A DNA stretch of 64,000 nucleotides from Rosellinia necatrix (Eukaryota > Ascomycota > Sordariomycetes > Xylariales > Xylariaceae): positions 4,774,001 through 4,838,000 of the forward strand of contig JAGYVD010000002.1 of NCBI GenBank assembly GCA_021209875.1, read 5' to 3'. Positions 36,768-49,006 of the stretch are shown one piece after another (position 1 is the stretch's first letter; the number at the start of each line of letters is the position of its first letter). The translations under genes were made by a program, and so were the position numbers. Below the pieces are notes generated by a model. The model saw only the letters and a list, made by a program, of their open reading frames with translations. It was not told the origin of the DNA and ran no database searches.

Positions 36768-37747
36768 ATGGACACAAGCAAGGACGCTGACGCCGACGCC
36801 GTTAAACAGCGACAGCCTCAGCCAAGACGCCGCTCGTATAATAAGAAGAACAGGGAGGGACAGGAGGATGACGAATCGAACAGCCCTGTGGAGCAGTTAG
36901 TCGCGAATGGATGGAGCAGGGAAAAGGCGATCATGGCAGACAAGATCTTCCTTTGTAGCTGCGTGGTCGTCGAAGGTCGGGTTCACGCCACCAACAAGCT
37001 GTGCTTGTGTGGGAAGCTTGTTGCCACAGAAGGACTCGAGTGCGGGGGTAATTTCACGCTCTGTGGAAAACTCGGATGCTGGTACGTTTCGATTCTCGAT
37101 TTCCTTCCCTTACCTACTTGCACTGTCTGTCAATGGAACGCGATATGAAGACACGAAGATATGAAGACTGATATGATATGACATATAGGGGTAAACCTAT
37201 CGTGGTCAGAAATATGATCGTCATGACTCAAGGCGTCATCTAGTAAGTATTCACACCAGTTACGGCTCACTCCGCGGGTCTGGACGTTTGGCATTACCTA
37301 CTTCGGCATTGGACTAACTCGAGGGGCCAGTGGTGACATGGTGGCGACCGCCGGCGTCTACATCCATGGCGAATGTTCCGTCAAGGGTACACTGACCGTG
37401 ACCGGGCCTCTAAAGATCAAAGGCAGTCTGTAAGCGAAACCATCATCCCCACACTACCAGTGATATGCGACCGCACAGGTCGTCGGCGGTTGACTATTTT
37501 ATGTTCGTCTATGGATGATAGTTGCTGGACAGGAATCTCATCGCTGGACTCCCCAAGACTAATTACTGGTGTCCTTGTTAGGAGATGCAGTGTTCTCAAC
37601 CTTACTGGTCCCATCACAGTTTACAAGGGGCCGGGAATTTTCACATCATTAGGGGGAAGGATCAACGGCACAGACATTACGCCCACAAATGTAATTCGCG
37701 CTGTGCCTAAGAATGAGGACGATAATCGAGTAGGGGAGGCCGACTAG
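36768..37747 (+). CDS. Bactofilin-like (polymer-forming, right-handed beta-helix) protein
   Basis: The product has 210 aa from exons 36768-37081, 37189-37242, 37331-37429 and 37582-37747. Introns are 107, 88 and 152 bp, all GT..AG with the frame kept. Residues 1-~45 are polar and disordered. From about 60 the protein is a run of short beta-strand repeats of the form x-hydrophobic-x-hydrophobic-x-G-x-hydrophobic: VVVEGRVHA, LCLCGKLVA, FTLCGKLGC, IVVRNMIV, VYIHGECSVKG, LTVTGPLKIKG, SVLNLTGPITV. That periodicity is characteristic of bactofilins (DUF583), bacterial cytoskeletal filament proteins with a beta-helix core. The C-terminal ~25 residues are polar (TNVIRAVPKNEDDNR). An alternative is an unrelated beta-helix or hexapeptide-like protein. 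Seven Cys residues in the core are unusual. Confidence 0.6.
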
Positions 37748-38604
37748 CCTGGGTCAGTGGCTACCAGGCAGGAATAGAACTTCGGTATGGTTAAGGACTG
37801 AACTGAAGCGCTGTGGCTGTTACCTACCTACCGTCACCTTATCAGATACACGATGTATGGCATGCTTCGCGTATAGAGAGTTGTACACATGGCAACAAGG
37901 GACAAGCACCTAGATGCCAAGGCGGAGGGGAACAACTGGTTACTATTTTCCTAATAACTGAATCCAACCTTACAAGAAGATATGATCAACATCGTACCAA
38001 ATACCTATTTATCGAGGTTTAATTATAAGTGCCTACTTCCTTCAAGCTGAGGAATCAGCAGGTAAGGTACCTCCAAAGGTCCCTCCAAAGGTCCCTCCAA
38101 AGGTCCCTCCAAAGGTAACCTAGGTACCTACCCTCAGATGCCTACCCAGTAAGGTAGGAGGTACCTAAGGTAATAAGTATGTAAGAAGTTACAGGAGGTA
38201 GGTACATGGGTGCTGATTCAAGAGGGTCCCCACATGCAGGCAACTACCCTGAAACCTCCTTCCTGCCCACCTGGGGCATGTCCTTGTAGTTGCATGCAAC
38301 TGTGTGCATGTGACTAGATCGGTTTGTGGCATTAATCCCGCAAAAACCATAACCTCAATAAATATCTCCATCTTCATTTTAACCCGTATATCTCTACTCT
38401 AACACGAAAACACGCAACCAACGTTGGGTTCGCGAGGTGAGTCCTACCCACCCATTCCTTTCCTCTCTCCGCCAGCTTCAGGCAGATGCAGCATCTCCAG
38501 ATCTTCACACCATCTAATGATGATTACTTTACTTTCTATATTAATATGATACCTACCTCTAGGCAAATATAGCAACTACGTTCTCCGAGCTATGTGCCCC
38601 GGCC
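37748..38604. other. Intergenic with 12-bp tandem repeat and motif cluster
   Basis: No gene is seen. It holds a 4-copy 12-bp tandem repeat (38071-38118) flanked by GGTACCTACC-type motifs (about 38060-38210). The remainder is the promoter of the ING/PHD gene. Confidence 0.6.
38071..38118. repeat. 12-bp tandem repeat (CTCCAAAGGTCC)x4
   Basis: Four consecutive copies, the last ending in AA instead of CC. It is embedded in a TAGGTACC motif cluster. Confidence 0.95.
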
Positions 38605-41222
38605 ATGGCTGCCGCAGCGGAAGCAAACTCGGGCAGAGGCCGCGGGGAGCTTGATGGCGACGTCTCCCCCAGGCATCCTGCTGCCCGGCCGAGAGGCGCC
38701 GCCAGCAACGACCTCGAGCCAATCTCGATGCGTGCAGACCCAGATGCGTCGGCGACCGTGACTGACTTCCTCGACTTTACCGAACACCTGCCCTCTGACA
38801 TCACCCGATCCCTCACCTTGATTGCCCAGCTGGACAGTTCCTACATTGACTCGTCCGCTGCCGTGAACGAACTCGCCACGGAGTGGGGAAAGCTGCCGAC
38901 CCTGCCCCCGAACGAGCGCACTGATCCTGCAAAGCTTCGCGCTGCCATATCCGATAAACTCAATCATGCCCTTAGCTCTCGTACCTACGCCCATGCCGAG
39001 GCATGTCGCATGTTAGAGATTGTTAGTCGTCACTATAACAGAATCCAAACCATCCTAGGCAAGCTCCACACGATGCACGACAACTTCCCTACAGTAGAAG
39101 AGCAGGAAAACAAGAGCCCCGTGCAATCCAAATCGCCACAGATGATGCGCGGTCCCAAGATTACCCTTCGTCTCGATGGCAATGGAGATAAGATGCGGCC
39201 ACGACGAATTATTGTCCCTGGTGAGGTCCTTGGGCCTCACGAGATCGACTTCAATGTCTATAGTGATTCTAGCGAGGACAGCTCTGAGGACGAAATCTCG
39301 GTTTCCCCTCCCAGGCGATCTGCCCCGGAAGGTCCTCGCATCAAGTTGGTCAAACCGCCGCCCAAGGCCCCTAAGCAGCAGAGGCCTCCAAAGCCATCCC
39401 GTTCAGCGCGACCTAGCGGCCGTGAGAATGGTCCCCCTCCGATCTCTACTAGCACTGCCCTAGCAAAACTGAAACCACCGCCGGAGAACGCTGTGCCAGG
39501 TAGTCAAGACGCCCCATGGCTTCAATTAACCCAATACGAACTGGCCAAGCTCAGGAAGAGGATGAAGAAAAATTCGCAGTGGATCCCGAGCGACACTATG
39601 ATTGCACGAGAGCTCAAAAATCTCGGCCGTGGAGTGGAAGCCTTCAAAGAAGCCCAGAAGAAAGCTGAGGAAGAAGGAGTGCCATTCGAACCTAACCTGC
39701 CTGCACCAGTAGTGGATTCTGCCTCTGGTATCCCACACCCGCCCGAAGGCGCCATTAGCGCAGAAGCTTTGACGGCTGACGAGGTTCAGCTGAGCAATCG
39801 CGGAATGAAATTAAATGAAGCGAAGAAACTCAAACGCGAGACCTTGGCTCGGATGGCTGCCGAGGAAGCAGAAGAATCGGCGAGAAAAATGGCGGAAACT
39901 GCCCGGCTTTTTATGAATAATGAACCCTCACCGTCCGTGGCTGGTAGCTCGCAGGATAAGTCCCAGGAGAGCGGGCAGAGCCAGGGGAAAGCCTCGAGTA
40001 AGTCTAAAGCGAAGAAGCGGAAACGCGACTCCTTGTCCGAGACTCCGGTTCCAGAGAAGCCTCATGGTGCCGAAAACCCACCCCCAAATCAAGCGCCGGC
40101 CCCGCTACCTACCCAGCCGGAAAAGCCGCAGATAAAACGTACCAAAACCGAGACACCAGTTCCTCCGCCTCAGATCACCCCGCGGCCTCCGTCGGCGCCC
40201 CCACAACCTACTGCTATCGCTTCAGTTTATTCGGTTCCGGTTGAGACACCGGTGCCTGTTCCGCAATTGGGCCGGACAGGCCTTACGTCTAAGACACCTG
40301 TTCCGGTTCCGGTGCCCATTAGCATCCCCGATTCCTCTATCGTTGCTATGAGGACAGCTGCATCCTCGGGACAGACAAGCCCAGTGCCATCAACCACCGT
40401 CACCACGATAGTTCCTACCAAACCACCCGCAGAAACACCAATTCCCCCTCCTATCAAAACATCCACTACTCCCATTCTCCCCCCAGTTCGGGATCTCCCT
40501 AAACGAGAAACCCGTCAGACCATGCAGCCAGCTACAGCTAATCTCAAACAGCCGGACAGCTCTCGTGGCAACACGCCAACACCTGCCCTGGTATCTGAAC
40601 AACAGCCACAACCCGGCCCTGCTCGACGGCCTACCTCACGGGGCAAGGCCCCAAGCCAGGAGCCTCCTCCGGCATTTGCAGCTGATCGGCCTCGGCGTGC
40701 CAGCACTGCTAGGAACACCCCAGCCCCGGAAGTCCGTCAGCCTAGCAAGCGTGCTAAACGACCTGCCCCTGGTGTTATAACGCCCAATTCCGGTGGTACC
40801 AGCGCCGAAGGGAAGCGCAAGGCAGCACCTCGCAAGAAAACCCGGGGTAACACCAAGAAGGACAAAGGCACCAATCAACAGCCGGACCCCGAAGTAGAAG
40901 TGGAGGTGGATGATGACGGAAACGTCATTGACCCGGATGAACCGAGATATTGCCTATGCAATAGAGTCAGCTTTGGGACTATGATACAATGCGATAATAT
41001 CGATGTGAGCCAGAATCACCCATGATACCTTCTCCCAAAGTTTTGCAGAAGAGACTAACGGGGTTGGATGATCAGAATTGCGAGAAAGAGTGGTTCCACC
41101 TCGAGTGTGTGGAACTCTCTGAAATCCCAGCACGTACGACAAAGTGGTATTGTCCTCAATGCCGTATTCTCTTAAATATCGGGGAACGGGGAGAGGTTAC
41201 GTCCCGTGGGGTTAAGATGTGA
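38605..41222 (+). CDS. ING-family PHD-finger chromatin protein
   Basis: ING proteins are subunits of histone acetyltransferase or deacetylase complexes and read H3K4me3 through the PHD finger. The product has 848 aa: exon 1 38605-41004 (800 codons) and exon 2 41076-41222, with a 71-bp phase-0 intron that falls inside the PHD finger. The N-terminal ING helical domain is at about 54-165 (DFLDFTEHLPSDITRSLTL). The C-terminal PHD finger has a full Cys4-His-Cys3 set: Cys783, 785, 796, 802, His808, Cys811, 826 and 829, with WYCPQC at the end. The ~600-residue middle is disordered, Pro-rich and lysine-rich, with a coiled segment at about 405-440 and a short repeated motif ETPVP (residues about 480-710). 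It is much longer than yeast Yng1/Yng2/Pho23. It is closest to Pho23/Yng-type proteins, but which complex it joins cannot be told. Confidence 0.92.
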
Positions 41223-42036
41223 GACCCATCGGACCATTTCATTATTAGGTATTCGAAGAAAGGAGAGAGAACAGGCGAGCAGCATGCGTGGTTACTTTCA
41301 ATGGCTAGGGCCCTTTCCTTCGCGCCTCGGGGTCCCTCCCTAATGTACGAACACTGAAGGCCAACTCGGACAAGGTTGGATCTACTTCTTTTTTATCTTG
41401 TGGCCCGCAGTCATCTACCTCGGCAAGTAGTGATGGTTACAAGATATATAAATTGTAGGGTTTGTATTTTGAGGATCAGGGTTCTCTTCAATTGTTTCAG
41501 ATTTTGCGGGAGATGCCACGGTGGATTATGATACCAGTTCGGAGTATGGTGAACGGCGTTCGGGACCCTCAAAACGCCGCCGATCCAACCTTATTACCTA
41601 GGTACATAGTTGACAAGGTGATGTGATGATTCGGGTAATAGATTAGGCCGAGGGGTGGTTTTCCAGCTGGGCTTGCCTCGTCAAGGCTTGTACAAGTAGG
41701 CGTTGTGAGTAGGCAGCTCACAATAAGCAATACAAACAAATTGGAATCTCTAAAGACGCTAATCCATTGCCCCACCTACCTAGCTATGAGTGGCTCTGGT
41801 CAAGGTGGTTGACGAAGGTGTCAGTTCAACGCGCAGTTCCGCTCGGCACCAACGACGGCATCCCGCCCCCGCAGCCCGCAGCCCGCAAGCCGCAGCCCGC
41901 AGCCTGTGTGACAGCGCAATACGGTAATACCCCACCCGCGTGCGATAAAACATGAGGTGTTTGAAACAGTCTATTCTATTCGGTTACGATTGGCGACACA
42001 TTTCGACCTGAGAGGCAAGTGAGACAGCGCAGTGTG
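41223..42036. other. Intergenic, no gene seen
   Basis: It contains a degenerate GCAGCCC repeat at about 41872-41907. No convincing coding sequence is present. Confidence 0.6.
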
Positions 42037-42680
42037 ATGATGGACTGCGCAGTGATCTACCCAGCGAACCTCGCCGTTGATGAGAGGCTGAAGAAGTTTA
42101 TATTGAGGTTTTACGCTATCTCGGACGATCCATCAAGGAACGACGAATGGGTGGACTGCTTCGCACACGATGCTCTGTTTATCATCGGGCAGAAGACCGC
42201 TCGAGGTATGCATGGTACGTATTTCATCCCCGAATCGGGCCCAAGTTCCAGGGTCATAATAATAATTGATTCTCGATTCTTGAGCTGTCCGCCTGAGGGA
42301 TTGATTTACTGACCTAGGTATGTGGATAGATATTCGTAGATTGCGCGAGGATATGTGGGAGGAGGGTAAGCTAACACCGGCGAGCGTGTTCTGTTTTCGA
42401 CGCCCCTTCGAATGGCTTCGCTTGCCCTCCTTATGCATCAGATAGCTAAGTCTAAAGCATCCAAGTCAAGTCACGAAAACATAGACTAGATAAGGTGTTC
42501 CCCGTTAGGTTTGAGCCGCCCGAGGGCGAGTCCGAGGCACCACTCGAATACATGCTACACGGCTCGGTCGATTTAGAGCGGAAGAATGGTGAGACAACAA
42601 CTACCGATTGGGCCGCGCGCGCGATTCTCGGGGACGGCAAGGGAGCACTGAAATATGTACTCTATCAGGTCTACATTTGA
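42037..42680 (+). CDS. SnoaL/NTF2-like small protein
   Basis: The product has 142 aa in three exons: 42037-42214, 42330-42365 and 42466-42680. Intron 1 (115 bp) is GTACGT...GATAG and intron 2 (100 bp) is GTAAGC...CCAAG. The tiny 36-bp middle exon supplies DIRRLREDMWEE. The fold is the NTF2/SnoaL cone: an N-terminal helix (LAVDERLKKFILRFYAISDD), WVDCFAHDALFIIG, the MWEEVKSRKH junction, EYMLHGSVDLERKNG, and a C-terminal strand ALKYVLYQVYI. The family includes enzymes and binding proteins of small molecules, but no catalytic residue set can be assigned, so it is a small-molecule-binding protein of unknown role. Splice junctions were chosen so that the fold motifs stay in frame; alternative acceptors at intron 1 (CTAG, 42315-42316) would add a few residues. 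Confidence 0.8.
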
Positions 42681-43884
42681 ATATGCATAAGTCGTTGCAC
42701 CTCCCTTGCGCCGTCTAGAAGGGTCCAAAGGTTGCTAGCCAAAGCGTGTCGGAATGGGTGGTTGAGATGGGAGTGTAAATAGTGCACTATGCTGGCTTAC
42801 CTTGTGTCTAGGTAACGGTGTACGTATTGTTCCTGCCGTCTCTGTTACAGGGATTCGTAGGGGGATAACCGCCTAACTTGCAAGCACGTGGCGAAGTACT
42901 TAACCTATCGTGGGTGCTTAAGCGTCTACTTCGCCTTGAATCCAAGCCATTATTCTGTAGTAATTTTAGACACGACATTCGTCATTCAACGTGTTCATCT
43001 AGGAATTGATCACGGGGCGCGCGCATCAGCTGACTTATGTCATCATGCCTTTGAGTGTCGTGGACCTAGTGCCATCATCACATTTCCCTCCTCTTTGCCT
43101 CCTTCCCCCCTTTCCTTTCAGGGCTACATATGCCAATAAATAAATATATATAACTATATGAGGGGAAATGACCTGATGATTGATAACCGACGTTTTCTTT
43201 ATTCATGGAGTAATCCAGCCATCAAAGTCGGAGGGAGTGGTGAATCATGCGGAGTCGATAACACCACATAACCTTGGAGTCATCGGCGTAATGGACTTCA
43301 GGTATGTATGTCAGGTGTGTGTGTGTACCTAATAAGGTGCCGGGTAATGAGGGGTTTGAGGCCATTGGTCTGTTGGGAGATGCTTAGATATTTAGTGTAG
43401 TATTGACACCTGGAAGCCTCAAGCTTCAGTGCTGGTCGGGGCCAAATCGATGCGGTTAGGCCAGTATGTTACACCGATTTGTAATACCGCAACAGTACCT
43501 CGACTTGGTGAAGCACATCTCACATGAAATCTGGCATCATGCCTTTGGTATGCAGTCATTGACGAAGGCGGCGTGTGTGCTCAGCAGATAGGAGGTAGCC
43601 GAGGGACGGAGTGGTTATCGTGACTACCCCTCCATCTGTCCCTCCGACCCGACGGCGTAAGGTACGGCACTGTTAGCTCTCCCCCTCGCTCAATCCGTGG
43701 CACTCGGGTCCTAACTTTGGGGCGTAACAGCCAACAGCTAAAGCAACTGGGGCTTTCCGACCGGAGGGATAACTACTGGGCACCTAACCTAGTGTGAGTG
43801 ACGATTGCCGATTGTCCAGTGGATGCCATCTGCACCATGCACCTCATGCACCTAGCCGTTTAGTATTGTGTAGCCAAGAGGGTA

Positions 43885-43998
43885 CATATTAGGTAGTTAC
43901 CTACCTGATAGGGGACCACGTAAAGATACACGCCGTACACTAAGTACGTACACTAGGTACTTAGGTAGGTACCTAGTATGTTGGTTACCTAGGTAGGT
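43885..43998. repeat. TAGGTACC/TAGGTAGG motif cluster
   Basis: Copies include TAGGTAGTTACCTACCTGA, TAGGTACTTAGGTAGGTACC and TTACCTAGGTAGGTGCC, in non-coding DNA. Confidence 0.75.
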
Positions 43999-45201
43999 GC
44001 CTTCGAAACCACCTGGGCAGACTTTAATCTTGCTACCCTTTCTCTATCTCAGTAGATTAGGTGGCATCTCGCCCGGTTTGTCAATAATGGCGGTAGTTAC
44101 CTGTAGTCATACCTCTGCTATACCTCTACCTAATACCATACCTACGTGGGAGATCATATATACATTGAAGGCGGAAACTCTGAGGGAGCTGAGATGATCA
44201 CTAGATCGGGATGTAGGTACTGGAAACATCATATGCAGGGCCGGCCATACCTTATTACCTTGGTGTCCATCTGGGCCATCTCAGCTCATCCGAATGAAAA
44301 CCCACATTGTCACCCTCCGCCTTCTATTGTTTTTGGGAGTGCCTGAATAGGAGCATACACGCCCAGTCATTTGCCGCACGTTGCGCCGCCCTTTCTGAAA
44401 CCCTTGTCAGCGGCAGGTACATGATACACGCGGGGCCCCGGTGCTTTATCTCAGGTACCCCCCCTTGTCTGCTGGTCCCCCACCTCCCACCTGGGCACTT
44501 GACCCTTGACGTCGAGCCCCCCTGTAAATACCTAACAGGGTACATACACTATCGTTGGTGGGCCTGTGGTGACCTCAGGCTGTCCTTGTGCAGGCGTCCG
44601 GTGTCCTATCTTGCCTAATCCCATTTCTCGAGGGGAGCTAGGCCGACTGGCCAAGGTAGTGGTACTTGTGCTGCAATGTAAGTTCACTAGGGACGTCAGG
44701 TACAGGAGATACAAGTAGGTTCCGGAATGCTAGGTGCTACTTGCCCCGCCATCGATACCAGGCCTCCTGTGCCATCATATCCTCATCCATCCTCGCACCG
44801 GCCCGGTGTTGACGACACGCTCTGACTCTACTACCTGACCATAAGTTATACTTCTTTCTTCGTCTCTGACTCTCCTACCTTTGGCCTCCTCTGACCTGGC
44901 CTCATCCTACGTAAATACTATTAGCTACCTTTTTTTCCCAATCTACCCTATTAGATAAAATACCTGTGAACAGCCTACTGAGCCATCTAAGGCCATTCAC
45001 GAAACTGTAATAATACCTACCACTCATTCTCTGCCTAAACAGCAGATCCGTTCCATTCTATACTGTTCGCTGCCGACCTTCTCGGCTCTTCGATACGCGC
45101 GCTTGTCTTCGTCCGCCTTCTTTTGGTTGAATCAACACTCTCTCGACCCCGTCTCGACTTGGTTACTACTGCCTGTTCTTGACAACCTCGCGATACCGTT
45201 T

Positions 45202-45252
45202 ACTGTCTACTGTCTACCGTCTACCGTCTACCGTCTACCGTCTACCGTCTAT
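45202..45252. repeat. 7-bp tandem repeat (CGTCTAC)n
   Basis: About seven copies of (C/T)GTCTAC lie about 160 bp upstream of the WD40-gene start, followed by two copies of a 13-bp unit CGACCATCGCCAT (about 45279-45306). Confidence 0.9.
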
Positions 45253-45408
45253 CCTATCTGTCACAAGTTGGATCCTCTCGACCATCGCCATCGACCATCG
45301 CCATCGACCCGTGCCGTCCCGAGACTAACCGCAACGAATTGAGCTCCAAGAAGAGCTCTTTCGCCGGCGAGCAGGAAACCGCCCCGGCGTTATCAGTAGC
45401 ACTTCTCT

Positions 45409-48400
45409 ATGCCCGGTTCGTCAACCCACGACCCGTCCACGACGTCAGACTCCTCTCTTCCCCCAAACAAGCCTCGCCAGAAACGGAAACAGAAGCTTAC
45501 TGGGAGCGACCCTCCAGTTCCAAAGAAGAAGGACAGAAATGCCAAAGAGAGCGGTGGAGTTGTCGCGGCGTTGACGAGTCACAGGGCTAAACTTGCGTAC
45601 GTCTCCTCCCCCCCCTTCCCTTCCTAGCCCCTTTTCCGTGTGGTTGGCTGTTCCTGTAGCCGCGGGAGCCCTATTCGTCTTAGCTTCACTACGGTGTGCT
45701 CTTCTGCACGGCCTAACATTTGTCCCCTATAGCAGCGGCAACATCGGCAACGTCGGCAGCGACGCCGCGTCGCCAGATGAGTCTCCTCTATTCCGGTCCC
45801 CAGAGCTGGAGCCCGCCACGCCGGCCTCAATCCCGACCGTCGGCAATCCATCGGTGTCGCCCCTTCTCGATGCCGTGTCGGCGACGTCGATTTCCGCGAG
45901 CACAGCCCGCAGCGCTAATGACTGGAATAAAGCCATGGGAACCCTTGATGGGTCGCCGTCTAACTTGATCAGTATCATGGGAGACTCGCCGCCCACACAG
46001 CCATCATCATACGAGGATCCAAGAGGCATATCATACTCATGGGGAACCAACAAGCAGCAGCAACAACAACAGCAGCAGCAGCAGCAGCAGTGGCGTCATT
46101 ATGTTAACAACAAACCCTATTCTGCTTCGCCCCCTGCTGGTGGTAGACGTCCCTTGAGTTTTCAAAATGACCCTTATTCTACCAGTGATTTCCGCTCCCA
46201 GGCGTCTTCGCCGCCAGGCGCGCGTAGGAGCTCGATGCATTCACCTTTCGTGCCACCACGAGTTGGACCCAACCCGCCTCTACCCCATCAACCCCAAGCC
46301 CACTTCTACAGTGCGCCGGATATCGATTTTGATATGCATCACAAGACCGGTTTGAAGGCTGGCGAACGGGGGTTTTATTTTGGGTTTGATACACTTCCTC
46401 GGCCGAACAACACACAGGCGTCCGGTAACGATCAAGTTGTTCTCGCTGGGTATGAAGGCGGCATGGATATTTACAGTGTCGGTAAGAGGGGGGTAGGACC
46501 TCTCGCCTCACTCAAAGGACTGCGAGGTGGCGTTTACAATGCGAAGATACTACCCTGGAATGGCACAGGTGACCCGCCAGGGATATTCCCCTTGGTTGCT
46601 GTCGTGGTACATGGGCCTGTACCACCGCTGATTGCCCCTGAAATCGCATTGGAGTCGGTATATGACAATACTTCAAGCCCCCAACAGGAGGGCATTCAAA
46701 CTCCTCCATCGGACACCGGCCAGCGGCAAGTTGCTGTCGGGAAAAGTATCCCAATTATTGAGGCATATCAGACCTCAGTTGAGGTATACTCTCTGGCGAC
46801 TAGCCAACTAATTGACGTACTGCTACAAGCACCAAAAACCCCCATTAAGGCTTCAGTAACCAGCCCGGTATTTAGGTGCCCTCAACCCACTGGCGCTTTC
46901 CGGGTCCGTGCTGAAGATGGAACCATAGTGGTGGCCTCAGGCACAACGGGCGAGTGCTGGGTCTATCGACAGATAAAGTATGAACAAGATCCGGGTTATC
47001 GGTTCAGCTGCGTTGGGAAGATATGGACCAGCTTGCAACAAGGCCTCAAAATTGATTCAACACAAGAGGATGAAGCCGGGCCCAATCCAGTACCTCCGCG
47101 AAAGCGGCCCCAGACACCTATCATTGCGGTTAGTGGAAGGTGGTTGGCGTACTGCCCCCCACCCGCTTCGTCCCAGATCTCCTTAAATGCTTCGATCCCA
47201 GTACCGGTAGAGGGCAAAGGACCAGGGCTGTCGACACTCACTTCTCCCGTGCTGCCAAACGAGAGCTCTGAAGTTGAACAACCCATCTCCGATGGAGTCA
47301 TGAACCGAATTATGAGAGAGACGACACAGGAATTTATACAGGGAGCCCGCTGGGTCGGAAAACAAGGTATACAGCTGTGGAATAATTATTGGAAGACGGG
47401 GCAACAACCGCCTGGAAGGCAATCGACGGTAGGCTCACCACCATGGGGATCAGCTTACCCTGGACGGTCCGAAACCGCACAATTCCCACCAACTTATGGT
47501 GTATCCGGACAGGCTGTGACGAAAGAGCCCGGTCTCGTATCTATTGTTGACATGGATAACTTGGCGGGCTTCACTGCCATCCATCCCATCACGACTTTCA
47601 AACCGCCACTCGGCTGCAGCTTCTTGTCTTTCTCTCCCACCGGACTGTCACTTTTCACCGCAAGCAACAAAGGAGACGTCCAAACGGTTTGGGACTTGAT
47701 GCGGATTCAGTTTACGAAGTCATCTCCGTTGCAGAATTCACAGCCGAACAACGGACATGCGACTCGAGTCCGGCAAGTCGCCCAATTCTCACGCATGACC
47801 GTCGCTCGCATAGTGGATGTTGCATGGGCCACACCAAACGGCGAACGAGCTGCCATGGTGACAGAAAGGGGAACTGTGCACCTGCTGGATATGCCACCAA
47901 GCGCTTACACCTGGCCGCCTCCACGTCGGCGCGCTGCTGTGCCGGAAGCAGCTCGTGGGGGTACGGAGAATGCTTCCTCGGCCGTTTCAATAGCCTCGAA
48001 TGTGCTCAGCTCTGCTTACGGGGCCACCCGACCTTTGCTTAATTCGCATCGGCGGAGCGCCTCTAATACCCATGGCACGCCAACTATAATGAACCACGCT
48101 AGCTATGGTGGAAAGGTGCTTGCCGCGGGAATTAGTCACTCCTTGGGCAACGCCGGGACTGCTATAAACCACTTGCGCCATACTGGTGAAAACCGGGTGA
48201 GCTTACCTTTAGGAAACATGTCGGCCGGGCCATCGTGTGCTGCTTGGATTACAAGTAAGAAGCATCACACTTTGTTCGTGCTAGGTGAGGGTCAGGTCAG
48301 GATGTTCCCTAGTAAGAGCCGTGGGTCAAGCAATAGGAAAGACCGCCCACGGGCCGCGCGTGGGAGCAAGTACAACGATTTCAAACTGCGCGACTTACCG

Positions 48401-49006
48401 AATGATCTGATTGCACCATCGATCCAGCAGATTATCGACCCGATCGAAGATCTTGACCTCGCAACTCCGGATTTCGACGGTGGCAATACGTTGGTGCTTC
48501 ATCCTCGACCACTCTTAGTCGATCTTGATCATAGTCCCGAAGCAGCCATACCCCAGGCGGAGATAGAGTCAAATGCGCCTTACCAGCCGTTTCATACCGA
48601 TAGGCGGGTCTGCCTACATGTGTATAAGGGCACCGGTGGCGAGAGCGGCTTGTCTTCCGTGATAAGGCACATGAATTCGGCGACCTTGAACGAGACCCCG
48701 CGGACTCAACGTAGCCAACCAAAACCGGTTACGAGCCAAGCGTGGGCATTTGGACAGCCAATGGACACCGTCAAGCTTGACTTAGGCCTGCCGACACTAG
48801 TAGACGAGGATGTCAGCAATAGCATTGATGGTCATCGTGCCTTGCCTGTATCCGCTATGGAACGGGTCTTGCAGGTTGGCGGGAATGATGAGCAGATTGT
48901 TGTGACTACGCGGCGGCGACGAGGCGGCGGTCGGGCGGTGGATACTGACGACGGCTTCTTTGAGGATGATTGTGAAGTGCTCGATTTTGCTGACCAGCGA
49001 GTATGA
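45409..49006 (+). CDS. WD40/beta-propeller protein, BCAS3-like
   Basis: The product has 1153 aa: exon 1 45409-45596 and exon 2 45733-49006, with a 136-bp phase-2 intron (GTACGT...CTATAG), giving LTSHRAKLA-SGNIGNVG. Residues 1-~170 are disordered and basic (PRQKRKQK, PKKKDRNAK could be a nuclear signal) and end in a 12-residue polyglutamine (46055-46090). A conserved block GLKAGERGFYFGFDTLPRPN follows, then propeller-like repeats (LAGYEGGMDIYSVG; FRVRAEDGTIVVASGTTGECW; a SFLSFSPTGLSLFTASNKGD blade; VDVAWATPNGERAAMVTERG). The blade SPTGLSLFTASNKGDVQTVW resembles those of BCAS3/Atg18-type propellers. C-terminal residues form an acidic tail with RRRRGGGRAVD. Such proteins act in phagophore or cytoskeletal membrane recruitment in other organisms; a role here is inference. 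Confidence 0.75.
46055..46090 (+). repeat. CAG/CAA polyglutamine tract
   Basis: Twelve consecutive Gln codons, CAG with three central CAA, lie in the disordered N-terminal part of the WD40-like protein. This is a likely length-variable microsatellite. Confidence 0.95.

Larger units (their letters stand above)
42681..45408. other. 2.7-kb intergenic region, no gene seen
   Basis: It contains TAGGTACC motif clusters at about 43885-43998 and, on the right, the 5' leader region of the WD40 gene with the CGTCTAC tandem repeat. Short frames at about 43997-44618 show no domain. Confidence 0.6.

Noticed and set aside
43997..44618. Chain of short plus-strand frames between the SnoaL-like and WD40 genes
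   Set aside because: No domain, no consistent splice sites, and composition typical of non-coding DNA.
47689..48042. Secondary frame inside the WD40 exon
   Set aside because: Shadow frame of the 1153-aa protein; no start context or domain.
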